Shown: positions 26,189-35,921, counted from the first letter of the stretch. The stretch is 64,000 bases of DNA from Arthrobacter globiformis (GCF_030815865.1 NZ_JAUSXI010000001.1:3720001-3784000); one strand, 5' to 3'. Notes: a model not told the origin generated them from the letters alone. A program made the numbers and translations.

Positions 26189-29100
26189 GTGCCAGAGCAG
26201 CCTAGCCACCGTCTGCCAGAGGAATTTGGTGGAAACGAGTGGCTCGTTGACGAACTGTACGAGCGTTACCAGCAGGACAAGAACACGGTTGATGCCAAGT
26301 GGTGGCCCCTGTTCGAATCATTCGACAGCGGCAGCGGTCCATCTTCCAACGGCGTGCCGGCAGTGACGTCACCGGCGGCCAATCCGGCTACCCGCGAACT
26401 GCCTGTTGTCACTCCCCCGGCGCCCGCGAAGGCACCGGCATCTGCTAATCCCGCGGCCCAGGCGCCTGCGGCAGCTCCGGCACCGGCGCCGGCGGCAGCC
26501 CCCGCCCAGCCTGCACCTGCCAAGAAGGCTCCGGCAACGGTAGCCCGCGACGGCGCGAAGAAGACCGAGGCGGGCACCGGCGCCCAGCCCATCCCGGCCC
26601 AGCTGCCGAAGAACGTCAAGGCTCCCACCGCACCAGAGGAAGACGTCGTATCCGTCCTTCGCGGACCGGCCAAGGCCATTGCGACGAACATGGTCACCAG
26701 CCTCGAGGTGCCCACGGCCACCAGCGTCAGGGCGGTTCCGGCCAAGCTCCTGATCGACAACCGGGTTGTCATCAACTCCAACCTGGCCCGCGCCCGCGGC
26801 GGCAAGGTCTCCTTCACCCACCTCATCGGCTACGCCGTTGTCCGGGCACTGTCCCAGTTCCCGTCCATGAACGTGTACTACGACGAGGTTGACGGCAAGC
26901 CGGTGGCGGTCCAGCCGGCACACGTGAACTTCGGCATCGCCATCGACATGCCCAAGCCCGACGGCACCCGCCTTCTGATGGTTCCCAACATCAAGAAGGC
27001 CGAAACCATGAACTTTGCAGAGTTCTGGCACACCTACGAAGACCTCATCAAGCGTGCCCGCAACGGCAAGCTGACGGCAGACGACCACGCCGGCACCACC
27101 GTGTCGCTGACCAACCCGGGCGGCATCGGCACCGTGCACTCGGTGCCCCGCCTCTCGAAGGGCCAGGCCGCCATCATCGGCGTCGGTGCCCTCGACTACC
27201 CGGCCGAATGGCAGGGCGCCAGCGAGAAGATCATTGCCCAGAACGCCATCAGCAAGATCCTCACCCTGACCTCCACGTATGACCACCGCGTCATCCAGGG
27301 TGCAGGCAGCGGCGAATTCCTCAAGCTCGTCCACTCCCTGCTCCTCGGCGCGCAGGACTTCTACGACGAGATCTTCGAAGCGCTGCGCATCCCGTACGAG
27401 CCTGTGCGCTGGAGCCCTGACCTGCAGGTGGACCCGGCCGACCAGATCAACAAGGTCGCCCGGATCCAGCAGCTGATCCACTCCTACCGCGTACGCGGCC
27501 ACCTCATGGCGGACACCGATCCCCTCGAGTACGTCCAGCGTAAGCACCCCGACCTCGACGTCCTCACCTACGGCCTGACCCTGTGGGACCTCGACCGCGA
27601 GTGGCCCACGGGCGGCTTCGGCGGCAAGCCGATGCTCAAGTTCCGCGACATCCTGGGGGTGCTCCGGGACGCTTACTGCCGCACCACGGGCATCGAGTAC
27701 ATGCACATCCAGGACCCGGCCGAACGCAAGTGGTTCCAGGACCAGCTGGAGCACCCGTACTCCAAGCCGAGCCGCGACGAGCAGCTGCGCATCGTCTCCA
27801 AGCTGAACGCCGCAGAGGCGTTCGAGACCTTCCTGCAGACCAAGTTCGTGGGCCAGAAGCGGTTCTCGCTTGAAGGCGGCGAGTCGCTGATTCCGCTGCT
27901 GGATGCAGTCATCTCCGATGCAGCCGACGACGGGCTGGACGAGGTTGCCATCGGCATGGCCCACCGCGGCCGCCTGAACGTGCTGACCAACATCGCCGGC
28001 AAAACCTACGCCCAGGTGTTCCGCGAGTTCGAAGGCACCCAGGACCCGCGCTCCGTGCAGGGCTCCGGCGACGTCAAGTACCACCTCGGCACCGAGGGCA
28101 CGTTCACGTCGGACAACGGCAAGGAGACCAAGGTCTACCTCGCCGCCAACCCCTCCCACCTCGAGGCCGTCGATTCGGTCCTGGAGGGCATCGTCCGCGC
28201 CAAGCAGGACCGGCTGGACCAGGGACAGTCGTTCCCCGTGCTGCCTATCATGGTTCACGGTGACGCTGCCTTCGCCGGCCAGGGTGTTGTGGCGGAAACG
28301 CTCAACCTGTCCCAGCTGCGCGGCTACCGCACCGGCGGAACGATTCACATCGTGGTCAACAACCAGGTCGGCTTCACCACCGCTCCGTCCTCGTCGCGCT
28401 CGTCCACGTACTCCACGGACGTCGCCAAGATGATCCAGGCTCCGGTGTTCCACGTGAACGGCGACGACCCGGAGGCAGTTGTCCGCATCGGCCAGCTCGC
28501 CTACGAGTTCCGCCAGCGGTTCCACAAGGACGTTGTCATCGACATGGTCTGCTACCGCCGCCGCGGTCACAACGAGGGTGACGACCCCTCGATGACGCAG
28601 CCGCTGATGTACAACCTCATCGAGGCCAAGCGTTCTGTCCGCAAACTCTACACAGAATCGCTGATCGGCCGCGGTGACATCACCGAGGAAGAAGCCGAGC
28701 AGCTGCTCCGCGACTACCAGGAGCGCCTCGAGCGCGTCTTCGCCGAGACCCACGCCGCCCAGACCTCGCCCATTCCGATCATCACGGCCGATTCGGCTGC
28801 GGTATCGGACATCGAGCGCCCCCATGCACAGCAGTCCGACATCGGAACGAACGCGCCGGCGTCCACGGCGATTTCGGCCGACACCCTCGCCCGCATCGGC
28901 AAGGCCCACGTGGAGATCCCCGAGGGCTTCACTGTCCACGCGAAGCTCAAGCAGCTGCTGGAGAAGCGTGAGCAGATGTCCCGTGAGGGCGGCATCGACT
29001 GGGGCTTCGGCGAGATTGCCGCTTTCGGATCGCTGATCATGGAAGGCGTACCCGTTCGCCTTGCCGGCCAGGATTCACGCCGTGGCACGTTCGTCCAGCG

Positions 29101-30076
29101 CCACGCCGTGTTCCACGACCGCGCCAACGGCAACGAGTGGCTGCCACTGGGCAACCTGTCGGACAACCAGGCCAAGCTCTGGATTTACGACTCCCTGCTG
29201 TCCGAATACGCGGCCATGGGCTTCGAATACGGCTACTCCGTGGAGCGCCCCGACGCCCTGGTCCTGTGGGAGGCGCAGTTCGGTGACTTCGTCAACGGCG
29301 CGCAGACCATCATCGATGAGTTCATCTCGTCCGCCGAGCAGAAGTGGGGCCAGCGCTCGTCGCTCGTGCTGATGCTTCCGCACGGCTACGAAGGACAGGG
29401 TCCGGACCACTCGTCCGCACGGATCGAGCGTTTCCTGCAGATGTGCGCCGAAGAGAACATGATCGTGGCCAACCCCACGACGGCCGCCTCGCACTTCCAC
29501 CTGCTGCGCCGCCAGGCCTACAGCCGGCCCCGCAAGCCGCTCATCATCTTCACGCCGAAGCAGCTGCTGCGCCTCAAGGCCGCTGCCTCGTCCGTGGAGG
29601 ACTTCACCACCGGCGGCTTCCGCCCGGTGATAGGTGAGCACGAGCAGCTGCAGGGGGACGCCGTCGAACGTGTTCTCCTGGTCTCCGGACGCCTGTACTA
29701 CGACCTGCTGTCCACGCGGCAGAAGACGGGCGACAAGACGACGGCGATCGTCCGCGTCGAGCAGCTGTACCCGCTGCCGCAGGCGGAGATCGAAGCCGAA
29801 CTGGCCAAGTACCCGAACGCTGAAGTGGTCTGGGCGCAGGACGAACCCGCCAACCAGGGTCCGTGGCCGTTCATGGGCCTGCACCTGCCCACCGCCCTTG
29901 ACCGGAAGGTGCGCCTGGTCTCACGCCCGGCTTCGGCGTCCACCGCGGCCGGCTCCATGAAGCGCCACGCTGCGGAGCAGGACACGCTCCTGAAGCAGGC
30001 ATTCGCGCCCGTAAGTAGCAGAAAAGCTGCCCGGCCGGACGGTGACATACCGTTCCAGCCGGGCAGTTCTGTTTAA
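26189..30076 (+). CDS. kgd: Multifunctional 2-oxoglutarate dehydrogenase / 2-oxoglutarate decarboxylase (E2-E1 fusion)
   Basis: This 1,295-residue enzyme of the citric acid cycle joins an E2-like succinyltransferase to the thiamine-dependent E1, the actinobacterial form. The N-terminal E1 helix segment (about 1-40, [20 protein letters not shown]) is followed by an Ala/Pro linker (about 45-115). The acyltransferase core spans about 120-380 ([29 protein letters not shown]). The E1 part follows, with [15 protein letters not shown], the [14 protein letters not shown] thiamine region and a C-terminal transketolase module. There is no lipoyl domain, as known for this class. The GTG at 26189 matches the family N-terminus and has AGAGG upstream. 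The last ~18 residues read through a terminator-like hairpin. Confidence 0.95.
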   Translation: MPEQPSHRLPEEFGGNEWLVDELYERYQQDKNTVDAKWWPLFESFDSGSGPSSNGVPAVTSPAANPATRELPVVTPPAPAKAPASANPAAQAPAAAPAPAPAAAPAQPAPAKKAPATVARDGAKKTEAGTGAQPIPAQLPKNVKAPTAPEEDVVSVLRGPAKAIATNMVTSLEVPTATSVRAVPAKLLIDNRVVINSNLARARGGKVSFTHLIGYAVVRALSQFPSMNVYYDEVDGKPVAVQPAHVNFGIAIDMPKPDGTRLLMVPNIKKAETMNFAEFWHTYEDLIKRARNGKLTADDHAGTTVSLTNPGGIGTVHSVPRLSKGQAAIIGVGALDYPAEWQGASEKIIAQNAISKILTLTSTYDHRVIQGAGSGEFLKLVHSLLLGAQDFYDEIFEALRIPYEPVRWSPDLQVDPADQINKVARIQQLIHSYRVRGHLMADTDPLEYVQRKHPDLDVLTYGLTLWDLDREWPTGGFGGKPMLKFRDILGVLRDAYCRTTGIEYMHIQDPAERKWFQDQLEHPYSKPSRDEQLRIVSKLNAAEAFETFLQTKFVGQKRFSLEGGESLIPLLDAVISDAADDGLDEVAIGMAHRGRLNVLTNIAGKTYAQVFREFEGTQDPRSVQGSGDVKYHLGTEGTFTSDNGKETKVYLAANPSHLEAVDSVLEGIVRAKQDRLDQGQSFPVLPIMVHGDAAFAGQGVVAETLNLSQLRGYRTGGTIHIVVNNQVGFTTAPSSSRSSTYSTDVAKMIQAPVFHVNGDDPEAVVRIGQLAYEFRQRFHKDVVIDMVCYRRRGHNEGDDPSMTQPLMYNLIEAKRSVRKLYTESLIGRGDITEEEAEQLLRDYQERLERVFAETHAAQTSPIPIITADSAAVSDIERPHAQQSDIGTNAPASTAISADTLARIGKAHVEIPEGFTVHAKLKQLLEKREQMSREGGIDWGFGEIAAFGSLIMEGVPVRLAGQDSRRGTFVQRHAVFHDRANGNEWLPLGNLSDNQAKLWIYDSLLSEYAAMGFEYGYSVERPDALVLWEAQFGDFVNGAQTIIDEFISSAEQKWGQRSSLVLMLPHGYEGQGPDHSSARIERFLQMCAEENMIVANPTTAASHFHLLRRQAYSRPRKPLIIFTPKQLLRLKAAASSVEDFTTGGFRPVIGEHEQLQGDAVERVLLVSGRLYYDLLSTRQKTGDKTTAIVRVEQLYPLPQAEIEAELAKYPNAEVVWAQDEPANQGPWPFMGLHLPTALDRKVRLVSRPASASTAAGSMKRHAAEQDTLLKQAFAPVSSRKAARPDGDIPFQPGSSV
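30027..30066 (+). terminator. Terminator-like hairpin inside the 3' end of kgd
   Basis: CTGCCCGGC and GCCGGGCAG form a 9-bp outer stem with a further inner helix, followed by TTCTGTTTAA. It lies before, not after, the TAA stop at 30074-30076. The last codons of kgd therefore encode the hairpin, and transcripts would end at or just past the stop. Confidence 0.7.
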
Positions 30077-30159
30077 TCGGCGTGAGTTAATGGACCTTTA
30101 GGCTGGCATGCAAAGGTCCGTATCCGGGACACGCCCTCCCAACAAGTGAAGAGGTAGTA

Positions 30160-30759
30160 GTGGAAGACAGGAAGCTGCGGATTGCGGCTGTTGGAGATGA
30201 ACTGCTGGCTGGGCTCGGCGATCCCCGGGCGCTGGGATGGCTGGGCCGGGTGCTCGCCCGCACTCCGCAGGACGGCATGACGGTGGAAAGTTTTTCCCTC
30301 CCGTGCCCCCAGGAAGGCACCGAGGGGCTGGCCGCGCGCTGGCTCGAGGAGGCTGGCCGCAGGTTCAGCGACAACCACGAGAACCGCCTGGTCATCGGGC
30401 TTTCCGGCCGGGACATCGAGTTCGGGCTGTCCACGGCCCGGAGCCGGCTGAATCTCGCCAACATCCTGGATTCAGCTACCCAGAAGCGGCTGGAGGTCTT
30501 CGTCGTGGGGCCGCCTCCCACCCTGGATCCGGTGCAGAACCGCCGCCTCGGCGAGCTGAACACTGCCTTCGCCGACGTCACCACCCGGCGCAAGCACCTC
30601 TACGTAGACACATTCTCACCGCTGCTCAACCATGAGCAGTGGCGCCAGGACCTCGCAGCCAACAACGGCACGCCAGGGCAGGCAGGCTACGGGCTGATGG
30701 CATGGCTGGTGCTGCACCGCGGCTGGTTCCAGTGGTTGGGAATGGACACACCGGAGTAG
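30160..30759 (+). CDS. SGNH/GDSL-like protein lacking the catalytic serine
   Basis: This 199-residue protein has the SGNH-hydrolase layout: block I at IAAVGDELLAGLGD, a block III-like NRLVIGLSGRDIEFG, VFVVGPPPT and a C-terminal helix. The nucleophile serine of GDSL is replaced by glutamate (GDEL). The C-terminal DxxH that supplies the rest of the triad is not present; the site reads GTPGQAGYGLMAWLV. It may be non-catalytic or use another chemistry. No signal peptide is present. The GTG start at 30160 has GAAGAGG upstream. It lies alone between the kgd terminator and the PadR-controlled unit. Confidence 0.7.
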   Translation: MEDRKLRIAAVGDELLAGLGDPRALGWLGRVLARTPQDGMTVESFSLPCPQEGTEGLAARWLEEAGRRFSDNHENRLVIGLSGRDIEFGLSTARSRLNLANILDSATQKRLEVFVVGPPPTLDPVQNRRLGELNTAFADVTTRRKHLYVDTFSPLLNHEQWRQDLAANNGTPGQAGYGLMAWLVLHRGWFQWLGMDTPE

Positions 30760-30771
30760 GAAAAAGCTACT

Positions 30772-30835
30772 CGCGATATATCTTGATCTTCCGCGGCTGA
30801 CGGGATAGCGTGGCTTGCACAGTCACGATATATCG
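30772..30835 (+). promoter_or_regulatory. Promoter with two PadR-type palindromes before DUF4097/padR
   Basis: Two related palindromes occur: GATATATC within CGCGATATATC at 30772-30782, and CGATATATCG at 30826-30835, about 51 bp apart. Between them TTGATC (30783-30788) and TAGCGT (30106-type -10 at 30806-30811) are spaced 17 bp, a plausible promoter. The repeated GATATATC elements flank it, so a dimeric repressor could block it. The downstream padR gene is the obvious candidate (inference). Confidence 0.65.
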
Positions 30836-30849
30836 CAACTGGAGGAATC

Positions 30850-31677
30850 GTGGAAGAAAATTCCTGGACCGTCACCGGCCCGCACACCATGGACGTCGAC
30901 GGCGTCTCGCACCTTAAGGTGGGTATCGTCCGCGGCAGGTTCGACATTGTCACGCACGATGAGGCTGTTGTCCGGATCGAAGTGTCGGACGTGCACGGGG
31001 ATCCGCTGGCCGTGTCCGTGACGGGCGGCCGCCTCGAAATCCGCCACCAGCTGCATGGGCCGCAGGGCTGGTTCAAGAACCTGATGGATTCGGTCAACAA
31101 CAGCAGCGACAACTCCGTAGTCATCAGCATCGCTGTCCCTGCCGGCGTCGAGGTTGAGGCGGGCACCGTGAGCGGGGACGGACTGGTCTCGGGTGTCCAC
31201 GGCCGGACCCGGCTGAGCACGGTGACCGGCTCCCTGCTGGCCGACGGGACCTCCGGTGACCTGCACGTCAACACCGTCAGCGGCGAGGTGATCGCCCGCA
31301 ACCACAGCGGCGTCCTCACGGCCAAGAGCGTCTCGGGCGAGGTCACGGCGTCCGGCCAGTTCACCAACATCCGGGCCAACACGGTCAGCGGGGACATGAG
31401 CTTTGACCTGCACGGCTTCACCCACGACTTCGGCGCGAACTCAGTGTCCGGGGACCTGACTGTCCGTGTCCCGCACGACGTCGGCGTGGACATCGTGGCC
31501 CAGTCGGCCACCGGTCCGGTGGTCGTCGACGACCGGAAGTACGGCCACCCCGGCGGCAAGGTGCAGACCATCTCGGGCCCGGACGCCAAACTCATGCTGG
31601 TCCGGACCAACTCCGTGTCCGGGAAGACGTCCATCTTCCATGGCCAGGCACCGGCCACCACAGAACCAGCGCTCTGA
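30850..31677 (+). CDS. DUF4097 beta-helix-like protein
   Basis: This 275-residue protein belongs to the DUF4097 (putative adhesin) family. Between about residues 85 and 255 it has at least six repeats built around a VSG core: GTVSGDG, NTVSGEV, KSVSGEV, NTVSGDM, NSVSGDL and NSVSGKT. These repeats predict a right-handed parallel beta-solenoid. There is no signal peptide or membrane segment, so it is probably cytoplasmic. It starts with GTG preceded by GGAGG and overlaps padR as TGATG. DUF4097 genes are often paired with PadR regulators; their biochemical role is unknown. Confidence 0.85.
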   Translation: MEENSWTVTGPHTMDVDGVSHLKVGIVRGRFDIVTHDEAVVRIEVSDVHGDPLAVSVTGGRLEIRHQLHGPQGWFKNLMDSVNNSSDNSVVISIAVPAGVEVEAGTVSGDGLVSGVHGRTRLSTVTGSLLADGTSGDLHVNTVSGEVIARNHSGVLTAKSVSGEVTASGQFTNIRANTVSGDMSFDLHGFTHDFGANSVSGDLTVRVPHDVGVDIVAQSATGPVVVDDRKYGHPGGKVQTISGPDAKLMLVRTNSVSGKTSIFHGQAPATTEPAL

Positions 31678-32282
31678 TGCCTCCCGTCTTTGCCCACGGC
31701 GCGCTCCGGCTCTATCTGCTGGCGCTCCTCGAGGCGGGCCCCAAGCACGGATATGAACTCATCAAGGCGCTCAGCGACCGGTTCGGCGGCACCTACTCCC
31801 CCAGCGCCGGCACCATCTATCCGCGCCTGGGCAAACTGGAGGAGGAAGGCCTGGTGGCCACGGAATCCCAGGGGCGCCGCACCAACTACCGCATCACCGC
31901 TGCGGGCCTGGCTGAGCTGAACAGCCGGCGCGAGGAGCTGGAGACCGTGGAGAACGACATTGCGGCCTCCGTACGCCGGCTCGCCGATGACCTTCGCGCC
32001 GACATCCGCAGCAACATGCGCGGGCTGCGCGCGGACCTGGCGGCCACAGCGGAAGCGGCGCGCACCGCGGCCAGGTCGGCGGCGCCGACGGGCCAGGGCC
32101 GCTTCACCGCGGAAGGGCAGCGCATGCTCAAGGAGGCAGAGATGCTGCTGCAGGCATTCCGGGACGACATGCGCGCCGAGCTGCGCCTGCAAACCAGCGC
32201 CCGGCCCATGACGCCGGTGGCCCTGGAGACCGTGCGGACCGTGCTGGACCAGGCCCGGGTCTCGATCCGCAACTCACTGTAG
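31677..32282 (+). CDS. PadR-family transcriptional regulator
   Basis: This 201-residue regulator has the PadR winged helix at about residues 8-80 (LRLYLLALLEAGPKHGYELI, GTYSPSAGTIYPRLGKLEEEGLV, GRRTNYRITAAG). A long Ala/Arg-rich helical C-terminus follows (about 85-200), likely a dimerisation coiled coil. It is co-translated with the DUF4097 gene through a one-base stop/start overlap. Two GATATATC palindromes before that gene are probable autoregulatory operators. The inducing signal is unknown; PadR proteins usually sense phenolics, drugs or envelope stress. Confidence 0.92.
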   Translation: MPPVFAHGALRLYLLALLEAGPKHGYELIKALSDRFGGTYSPSAGTIYPRLGKLEEEGLVATESQGRRTNYRITAAGLAELNSRREELETVENDIAASVRRLADDLRADIRSNMRGLRADLAATAEAARTAARSAAPTGQGRFTAEGQRMLKEAEMLLQAFRDDMRAELRLQTSARPMTPVALETVRTVLDQARVSIRNSL

Positions 32283-32411
32283 GCGCAGTCCGGGCATCGG
32301 GCACCGGGACACGGTTCCCTGCCCCCGCACCGCGGCCGGTTCGCAGCCTGTCCGCTGATATGGGAGACTAGAGGGCAACTCTTTTGGGTAACGAAATTAA
32401 GGAGGCCAGCT

Positions 32412-32486
32412 ATGAGCAAGCGTGCACGTAAACGTCGTGACCGTAAGCGTGGCGGCGCGAACCACGGGAAGCGCCCCAACACCTAA
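32412..32486 (+). CDS. 50S ribosomal protein bL37 (24 residues)
   Basis: A 24-codon gene preceded by AGGAGG encodes a very basic peptide, MSKRARKRRDRKRG followed by GANHGKRPNT. This matches my recollection of bL37, the small actinobacterial ribosomal protein found in mycobacterial 50S structures, with the same ANHGKRPN tail. Its place beside the rsrA/sigR locus also recurs in actinobacteria. It is too short for most gene finders. A 25-bp-stem hairpin follows. Confidence 0.85.
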   Translation: MSKRARKRRDRKRGGANHGKRPNT

Positions 32487-32504
32487 GCCACGGCTTGAAC
32501 CGAA

Positions 32505-32559
32505 GCTTAAACGCGATGCCCCCGCTACCAGCAAGGTAGCGGGGGCATCGCGTTTAAGC
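32505..32559. terminator. Long bidirectional terminator between bL37 and rsrA
   Basis: A perfect 25-bp inverted repeat runs from GCTTAAACGCG... at 32505-32529 to its complement at 32535-32559, with loop AGCAA. The AT-rich outer ends (CTTAAA/TTTAAG) supply U-rich tails on both strands. It sits between convergent genes, so it can end both transcripts. Confidence 0.88.
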
Positions 32560-32570
32560 CAGGAACCCCG

Positions 32571-32831
32571 TCAGGCGTCCACCGGCCGGATTGTGTGGAT
32601 CCGCTCCAGGATGGCGTTCTTCAGGTTTTCCGGAGCAGCCTCGGTACAGGAGCGCTTCACCACTTTTCGAATGACGCACTCCAGATCGTACTGCTGCGTG
32701 CATTCAGGGCACTCGTCCAGATGCTGCTTGATCTCCGTAAGGTCGCTGCGGGTCAAAGCACCGTCCAGATACTCGTAGATGCGCTGCATCCTGGTGTCAT
32801 CGCAATCGCCCAATCCCTGGCAGTCGCTCAT
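32571..32831 (-). CDS. rsrA: Redox-sensing zinc anti-sigma factor RsrA (mycothiol system)
   Basis: This 86-residue ZAS-family anti-sigma factor has the zinc motif [11 protein letters not shown] (His-x3-Cys-x2-Cys) at about residues 37-47 plus N-terminal Cys4, Cys10 and later cysteines Cys52 and Cys62. Under reducing conditions it binds and inactivates SigR; disulfide stress releases zinc and the sigma factor (known for the Streptomyces and Mycobacterium homologues). The ATG at 32831 overlaps the sigR stop as ATGA, so the pair is co-translated. The convergent bL37 gene is separated by a strong terminator. Confidence 0.93.
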   Translation of the reverse strand: MSDCQGLGDCDDTRMQRIYEYLDGALTRSDLTEIKQHLDECPECTQQYDLECVIRKVVKRSCTEAAPENLKNAILERIHTIRPVDA

Positions 32832-33556
32832 TTCCCGTTCTCCTGTTTGTTGCTTTCCGTTGCCGCCGTGGCGTCTGCAGCAGCTTTAAATCCCCGGTCG
32901 GCGGCGTAGTCCGCCAGCTCGTCCCGCAGCATCTTCCGGCCCCGGTGGAGCCGGGACATCACCGTACCGATGGGGGTGTTCATGATGTCCGAAATTTCCT
33001 TGTACGCGAAGCCCTCAACGTCTGCGAAGTACACGGCCAGCCGGAACTCCTCCGGGATGGCCTGCAAGGCGCGCTTGACGTCCGAATCAGGCAGGTGGTC
33101 CAGGGCCTCGGCCTCCGCGGACCGCAAACCGCTGGAGGTGTGGGACTCGGCACGGGCAAGCTGCCAGTCCTCGATGGTGTCCGAATTGGACTGCAGGGGT
33201 TCCCGCTGCCGCTTCCGGTACAGGTTGATATAGGTGTTCGTCAGGATGCGGTACAGCCAAGCCTTCAGGTTGGTCCCCGGCTTGTACTGATGGAACGCCG
33301 AGAACGCCTTGGTATACGCCTCCTGCACAAGGTCCTCGGCATCAGCCGGGTTCCGCGCCATGCGCATAGCCGCCGAATAGAGCTGGTCCACGTACTGCAT
33401 GGCGTCGCGCTCAAACCGGGCCCGGCGCGCTTCGGCGCTCTCCGAGCCGACGTCGATATCCTCTGCCGCTTCAGCGGCGGGTGACGTGCCAATCTTCGGG
33501 ATGCCGTTGGCGGCGTCCTCCTGTGTGCCCTGCAGGGCCGGATCCACGGTGCTCAT
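32828..33556 (-). CDS. sigR: ECF sigma factor SigR/SigH (thiol-oxidative stress)
   Basis: This 242-residue ECF sigma factor has region 2 with [31 protein letters not shown] and [23 protein letters not shown]. Region 4 has [29 protein letters not shown] and [20 protein letters not shown]. It directs the disulfide-stress regulon in relatives. I choose the ATG at 33556, which has GAGGG five bases upstream. The reading frame stays open far upstream, through a perfect SigR-type promoter about 330 bp away, so a longer isoform beginning for example at 33679 is possible. The gene is followed by rsrA. Confidence 0.94.
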   Translation of the reverse strand: MSTVDPALQGTQEDAANGIPKIGTSPAAEAAEDIDVGSESAEARRARFERDAMQYVDQLYSAAMRMARNPADAEDLVQEAYTKAFSAFHQYKPGTNLKAWLYRILTNTYINLYRKRQREPLQSNSDTIEDWQLARAESHTSSGLRSAEAEALDHLPDSDVKRALQAIPEEFRLAVYFADVEGFAYKEISDIMNTPIGTVMSRLHRGRKMLRDELADYAADRGFKAAADATAATESNKQENGK

Positions 33557-33974
33557 TGCCCTCAAGTCTACTTTGATCGGCGCTGACCGCCCGTGACGGC
33601 GTGCCGTCCCGGAGTCCGGGCCTGAGAAGGCACTTCCTCCCTCGAGCGCGTCGGTCTCCGGCACCACAAACGGCCGCATCCTGGCGGGACTTCGCACCCC
33701 CACAGCTTCCTTCACCAAAGTCAATGCTCCATCTCCACTCCGCTTATTAAGACCAGCTTGGTAAGGCCCGCGCTTGTACGAAGGTCCGCGCTCCTGCCAG
33801 TTCCGGCCATGCCCCAGCCGCCGCTGAACACCGGGAACCGCACGGGACCCCGCCCGCAGCTGCTTCCGGTCTGAAGAGCACAACGGCGTGCGGTGGGCAA
33901 ATATTCCGCAAAAGTGCAAGACTAGAACCGACTCCGCCGCGGCCACCGCGGCTCGGCCATCCAGGAGGAAATTC
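33557..33974. other. Divergent region between sigR and doxX
   Basis: This 418-bp region holds the control signals of sigR (leftward) and doxX (rightward). It contains one clear SigR-type promoter pointing to sigR and an AGGAGG ribosome site before doxX. The leftward frame in phase with sigR is open throughout. No separate gene is supported. Confidence 0.5.
33882..33907 (-). promoter_or_regulatory. SigR-type autoregulatory promoter for sigR-rsrA
   Basis: On the minus strand GGAAT (33907-33903) is followed after exactly 18 bases by GTT (33884-33882), the GGAAT-N18-GTT consensus recognised by SigR/SigH. It points toward sigR and predicts a transcript start near 33876, giving a leader of about 320 nt. 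Positive autoregulation of sigR is known in Streptomyces. Confidence 0.75.
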
Positions 33975-34523
33975 ATGTCCTTTGTCCGCTTTATTGCCCG
34001 GCCGATGCTGGCCTCAAGTTTCATCCTCGCCGGAACGGACAAGCTCAGGAATGCGGACGACACCGCGCAGCAACTGTCGCCCCTCCTGCGCCGTGCCTCT
34101 GAAGCCCTGCCCTTCCAGGCGGACGAGAAGGTCCTGGCCCGGATCATCGGCGGAACACAGGTGGGCGCCGGCGTCCTCTTCGCACTCGGCAAGTCGGCGC
34201 GGCTGGCGGCCACGCTGCTGGCCGTCATCTCGGCACTGAACGCCTTTGTCGAATGGCGCAGCGCCGACATCAGCACCAAGGACGGCCGGCAAGCCCGCCG
34301 CAACCAGCTGCTCAAAAACATCACCCTCACGGGCGGTGTGCTGCTGGCCTCCGTGGACACAGCCGGCAAACCCAGCCTGGCGTGGCGCGCAGAGCACCTA
34401 GCCGCCGACGCCCGCAAGACCGCGAGCCACCTCGCCGCGGATGCCCGCAAGACCACCGGCAAGAAGCTGCACAGTGCCGACAAGGCGGTCCGCAAGGCTG
34501 TTGACCACGCGGTGGGGGCATAA
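33975..34523 (+). CDS. DoxX-family membrane protein with basic repeated tail
   Basis: This 182-residue protein has a DoxX-type core (about 1-125): [45 protein letters not shown] and [15 protein letters not shown], with about three or four membrane helices. The C-terminal ~50 residues are basic and Ala/Lys-rich with HLAADARKT twice, resembling histone-like or apolipophorin helices. DoxX proteins are membrane partners in redox stress defence in some actinobacteria; the position opposite sigR fits that (inference). AGGAGG lies six bases before the ATG. Confidence 0.85.
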   Translation: MSFVRFIARPMLASSFILAGTDKLRNADDTAQQLSPLLRRASEALPFQADEKVLARIIGGTQVGAGVLFALGKSARLAATLLAVISALNAFVEWRSADISTKDGRQARRNQLLKNITLTGGVLLASVDTAGKPSLAWRAEHLAADARKTASHLAADARKTTGKKLHSADKAVRKAVDHAVGA

Positions 34524-34529
34524 GCGGGA

Positions 34530-35921
34530 ATGACAGCATCACCCATGGGCGCGTCCGCTGAGACCTCCGGCGCTGCTCCGCACTGGCCCGCGCCGTTTGC
34601 GGAGCAGCCGGTTGACGCCACGGTCCGCGTGCCGGGCTCAAAGTCGCTGACCAACAGGTACCTGGTGCTCGCCGCGCTCGCTGACGGGCCGTCCCGGCTC
34701 CGGGCGCCGCTGCACTCGCGAGACTCAGCGCTGATGATCGAAGCCTTGCGCCAGCTGGGCGCGGACATCCGGGAAGTGCAGGGCGACGGCGCCTTCGGCC
34801 CGGACCTGGAGGTGACGCCGATTCCGGCCAACTCCGGCGGTGCCGACGTGGCCATCGACTGCGGCCTGGCCGGAACCGTCATGAGGTTTGTTCCTCCGCT
34901 GGCGGCACTCCGCAGCGGCGCCACCGTTTTCGACGGCGATCCCCACGCCCGGGCGCGTCCGATGGGAACCATCATCGACGCGCTTGCAGGCCTGGGCGTA
35001 ACCGTCAGCGGCGACGACGGCGGACTGCCCGCTTCGCTGCCGTTCCGCGTTGAAGGCACCGGGCAGGTCCGCGGCGGGCACCTCGTCATTGACGCCAGCG
35101 CCTCCTCCCAGTTCGTCTCCGCCCTGCTGCTGGTGGGGGCACGCTTCGCGGACGGCCTGCATCTCGAGCACTCCGGCAGCACCGTACCGAGCTTGGACCA
35201 CATCAACATGACCATTGCCGTGCTGCGCGGCGCGGGCGTGGTGGTGGATGACTCCACGCCCAACCACTGGGTCGTCAGCCCCGGCCCCATCCGCGCCTTC
35301 GACCAGCGCATCGAACAGGACCTGTCCAACGCCGGTCCGTTCCTGGCCGCGGCCCTGGCGACGGCCGGCACGGTGCGGATTCCGGACTGGCCGGAGCACA
35401 CCACGCAGGTCGGCGACATGTGGCGCAGCATCCTCACCGACATGGGGGCTGCTGTGACCCTGCAGGACGGCACCCTGACGGTGACCGGCGGCAGTGACAT
35501 CAAGGGCGCGGACTTCGCCGAAACCAGCGAACTCGCGCCCACCGTCGCCGCACTGTGCGCACTGGCCTCCGGCCCCTCCCGACTGAGCGGCATCGCCCAC
35601 CTCCGCGGACACGAGACGGACCGGCTCGCCGCGCTCGTCACCGAGATCAACCGCCTCGGCGGCGATGCCGAGGAAACCGCCGACGGACTCATTATCCGGC
35701 CCGCGGCCCTGCACGCCGGCGTCGTGCACAGTTACGCCGACCACCGGATGGCCACTGCCGGAGCCATCCTCGGGCTGGCCGTCAGGGGTGTGGAAGTGCA
35801 GGACATCGCCACGACGTCCAAGACCATGCCGGACTTCCCCAAGCTGTGGGCGGACATGCTCGGACAGCAGGTCGGCGCAGTGACCAACACCGCAGGGACC
35901 CCCGGTGGCACGCAGCACTGA
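34530..35921 (+). CDS. aroA: 3-phosphoshikimate 1-carboxyvinyltransferase (EPSP synthase)
   Basis: This 463-residue shikimate-pathway enzyme makes EPSP from shikimate-3-phosphate and phosphoenolpyruvate. Family motifs are [16 protein letters not shown] near residue 35, [15 protein letters not shown] (the LxGTxxRF signature), [14 protein letters not shown], and the C-terminal [20 protein letters not shown] and [19 protein letters not shown]-type core without obvious resistant substitutions suggests a class I-like enzyme; sensitivity was not assessed. It lies six bases after doxX and overlaps rsgA by 17 bases. aroA-rsgA-hisN is a common actinobacterial order near sigR. Confidence 0.96.
   Translation: MTASPMGASAETSGAAPHWPAPFAEQPVDATVRVPGSKSLTNRYLVLAALADGPSRLRAPLHSRDSALMIEALRQLGADIREVQGDGAFGPDLEVTPIPANSGGADVAIDCGLAGTVMRFVPPLAALRSGATVFDGDPHARARPMGTIIDALAGLGVTVSGDDGGLPASLPFRVEGTGQVRGGHLVIDASASSQFVSALLLVGARFADGLHLEHSGSTVPSLDHINMTIAVLRGAGVVVDDSTPNHWVVSPGPIRAFDQRIEQDLSNAGPFLAAALATAGTVRIPDWPEHTTQVGDMWRSILTDMGAAVTLQDGTLTVTGGSDIKGADFAETSELAPTVAALCALASGPSRLSGIAHLRGHETDRLAALVTEINRLGGDAEETADGLIIRPAALHAGVVHSYADHRMATAGAILGLAVRGVEVQDIATTSKTMPDFPKLWADMLGQQVGAVTNTAGTPGGTQH

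Noticed and set aside
26369..28939. 856-residue minus-strand open frame opposite kgd
   Set aside because: It is antisense to the motif-rich kgd coding sequence and is Val/Gly/Leu/His-rich with no domain, as expected from a shadow.
33557..35692. Very long minus-strand frame extending sigR into the doxX-aroA region
   Set aside because: Most of it is antisense to aroA and doxX. Only the part between 33556 and about 33876 was kept as a possible SigR isoform.
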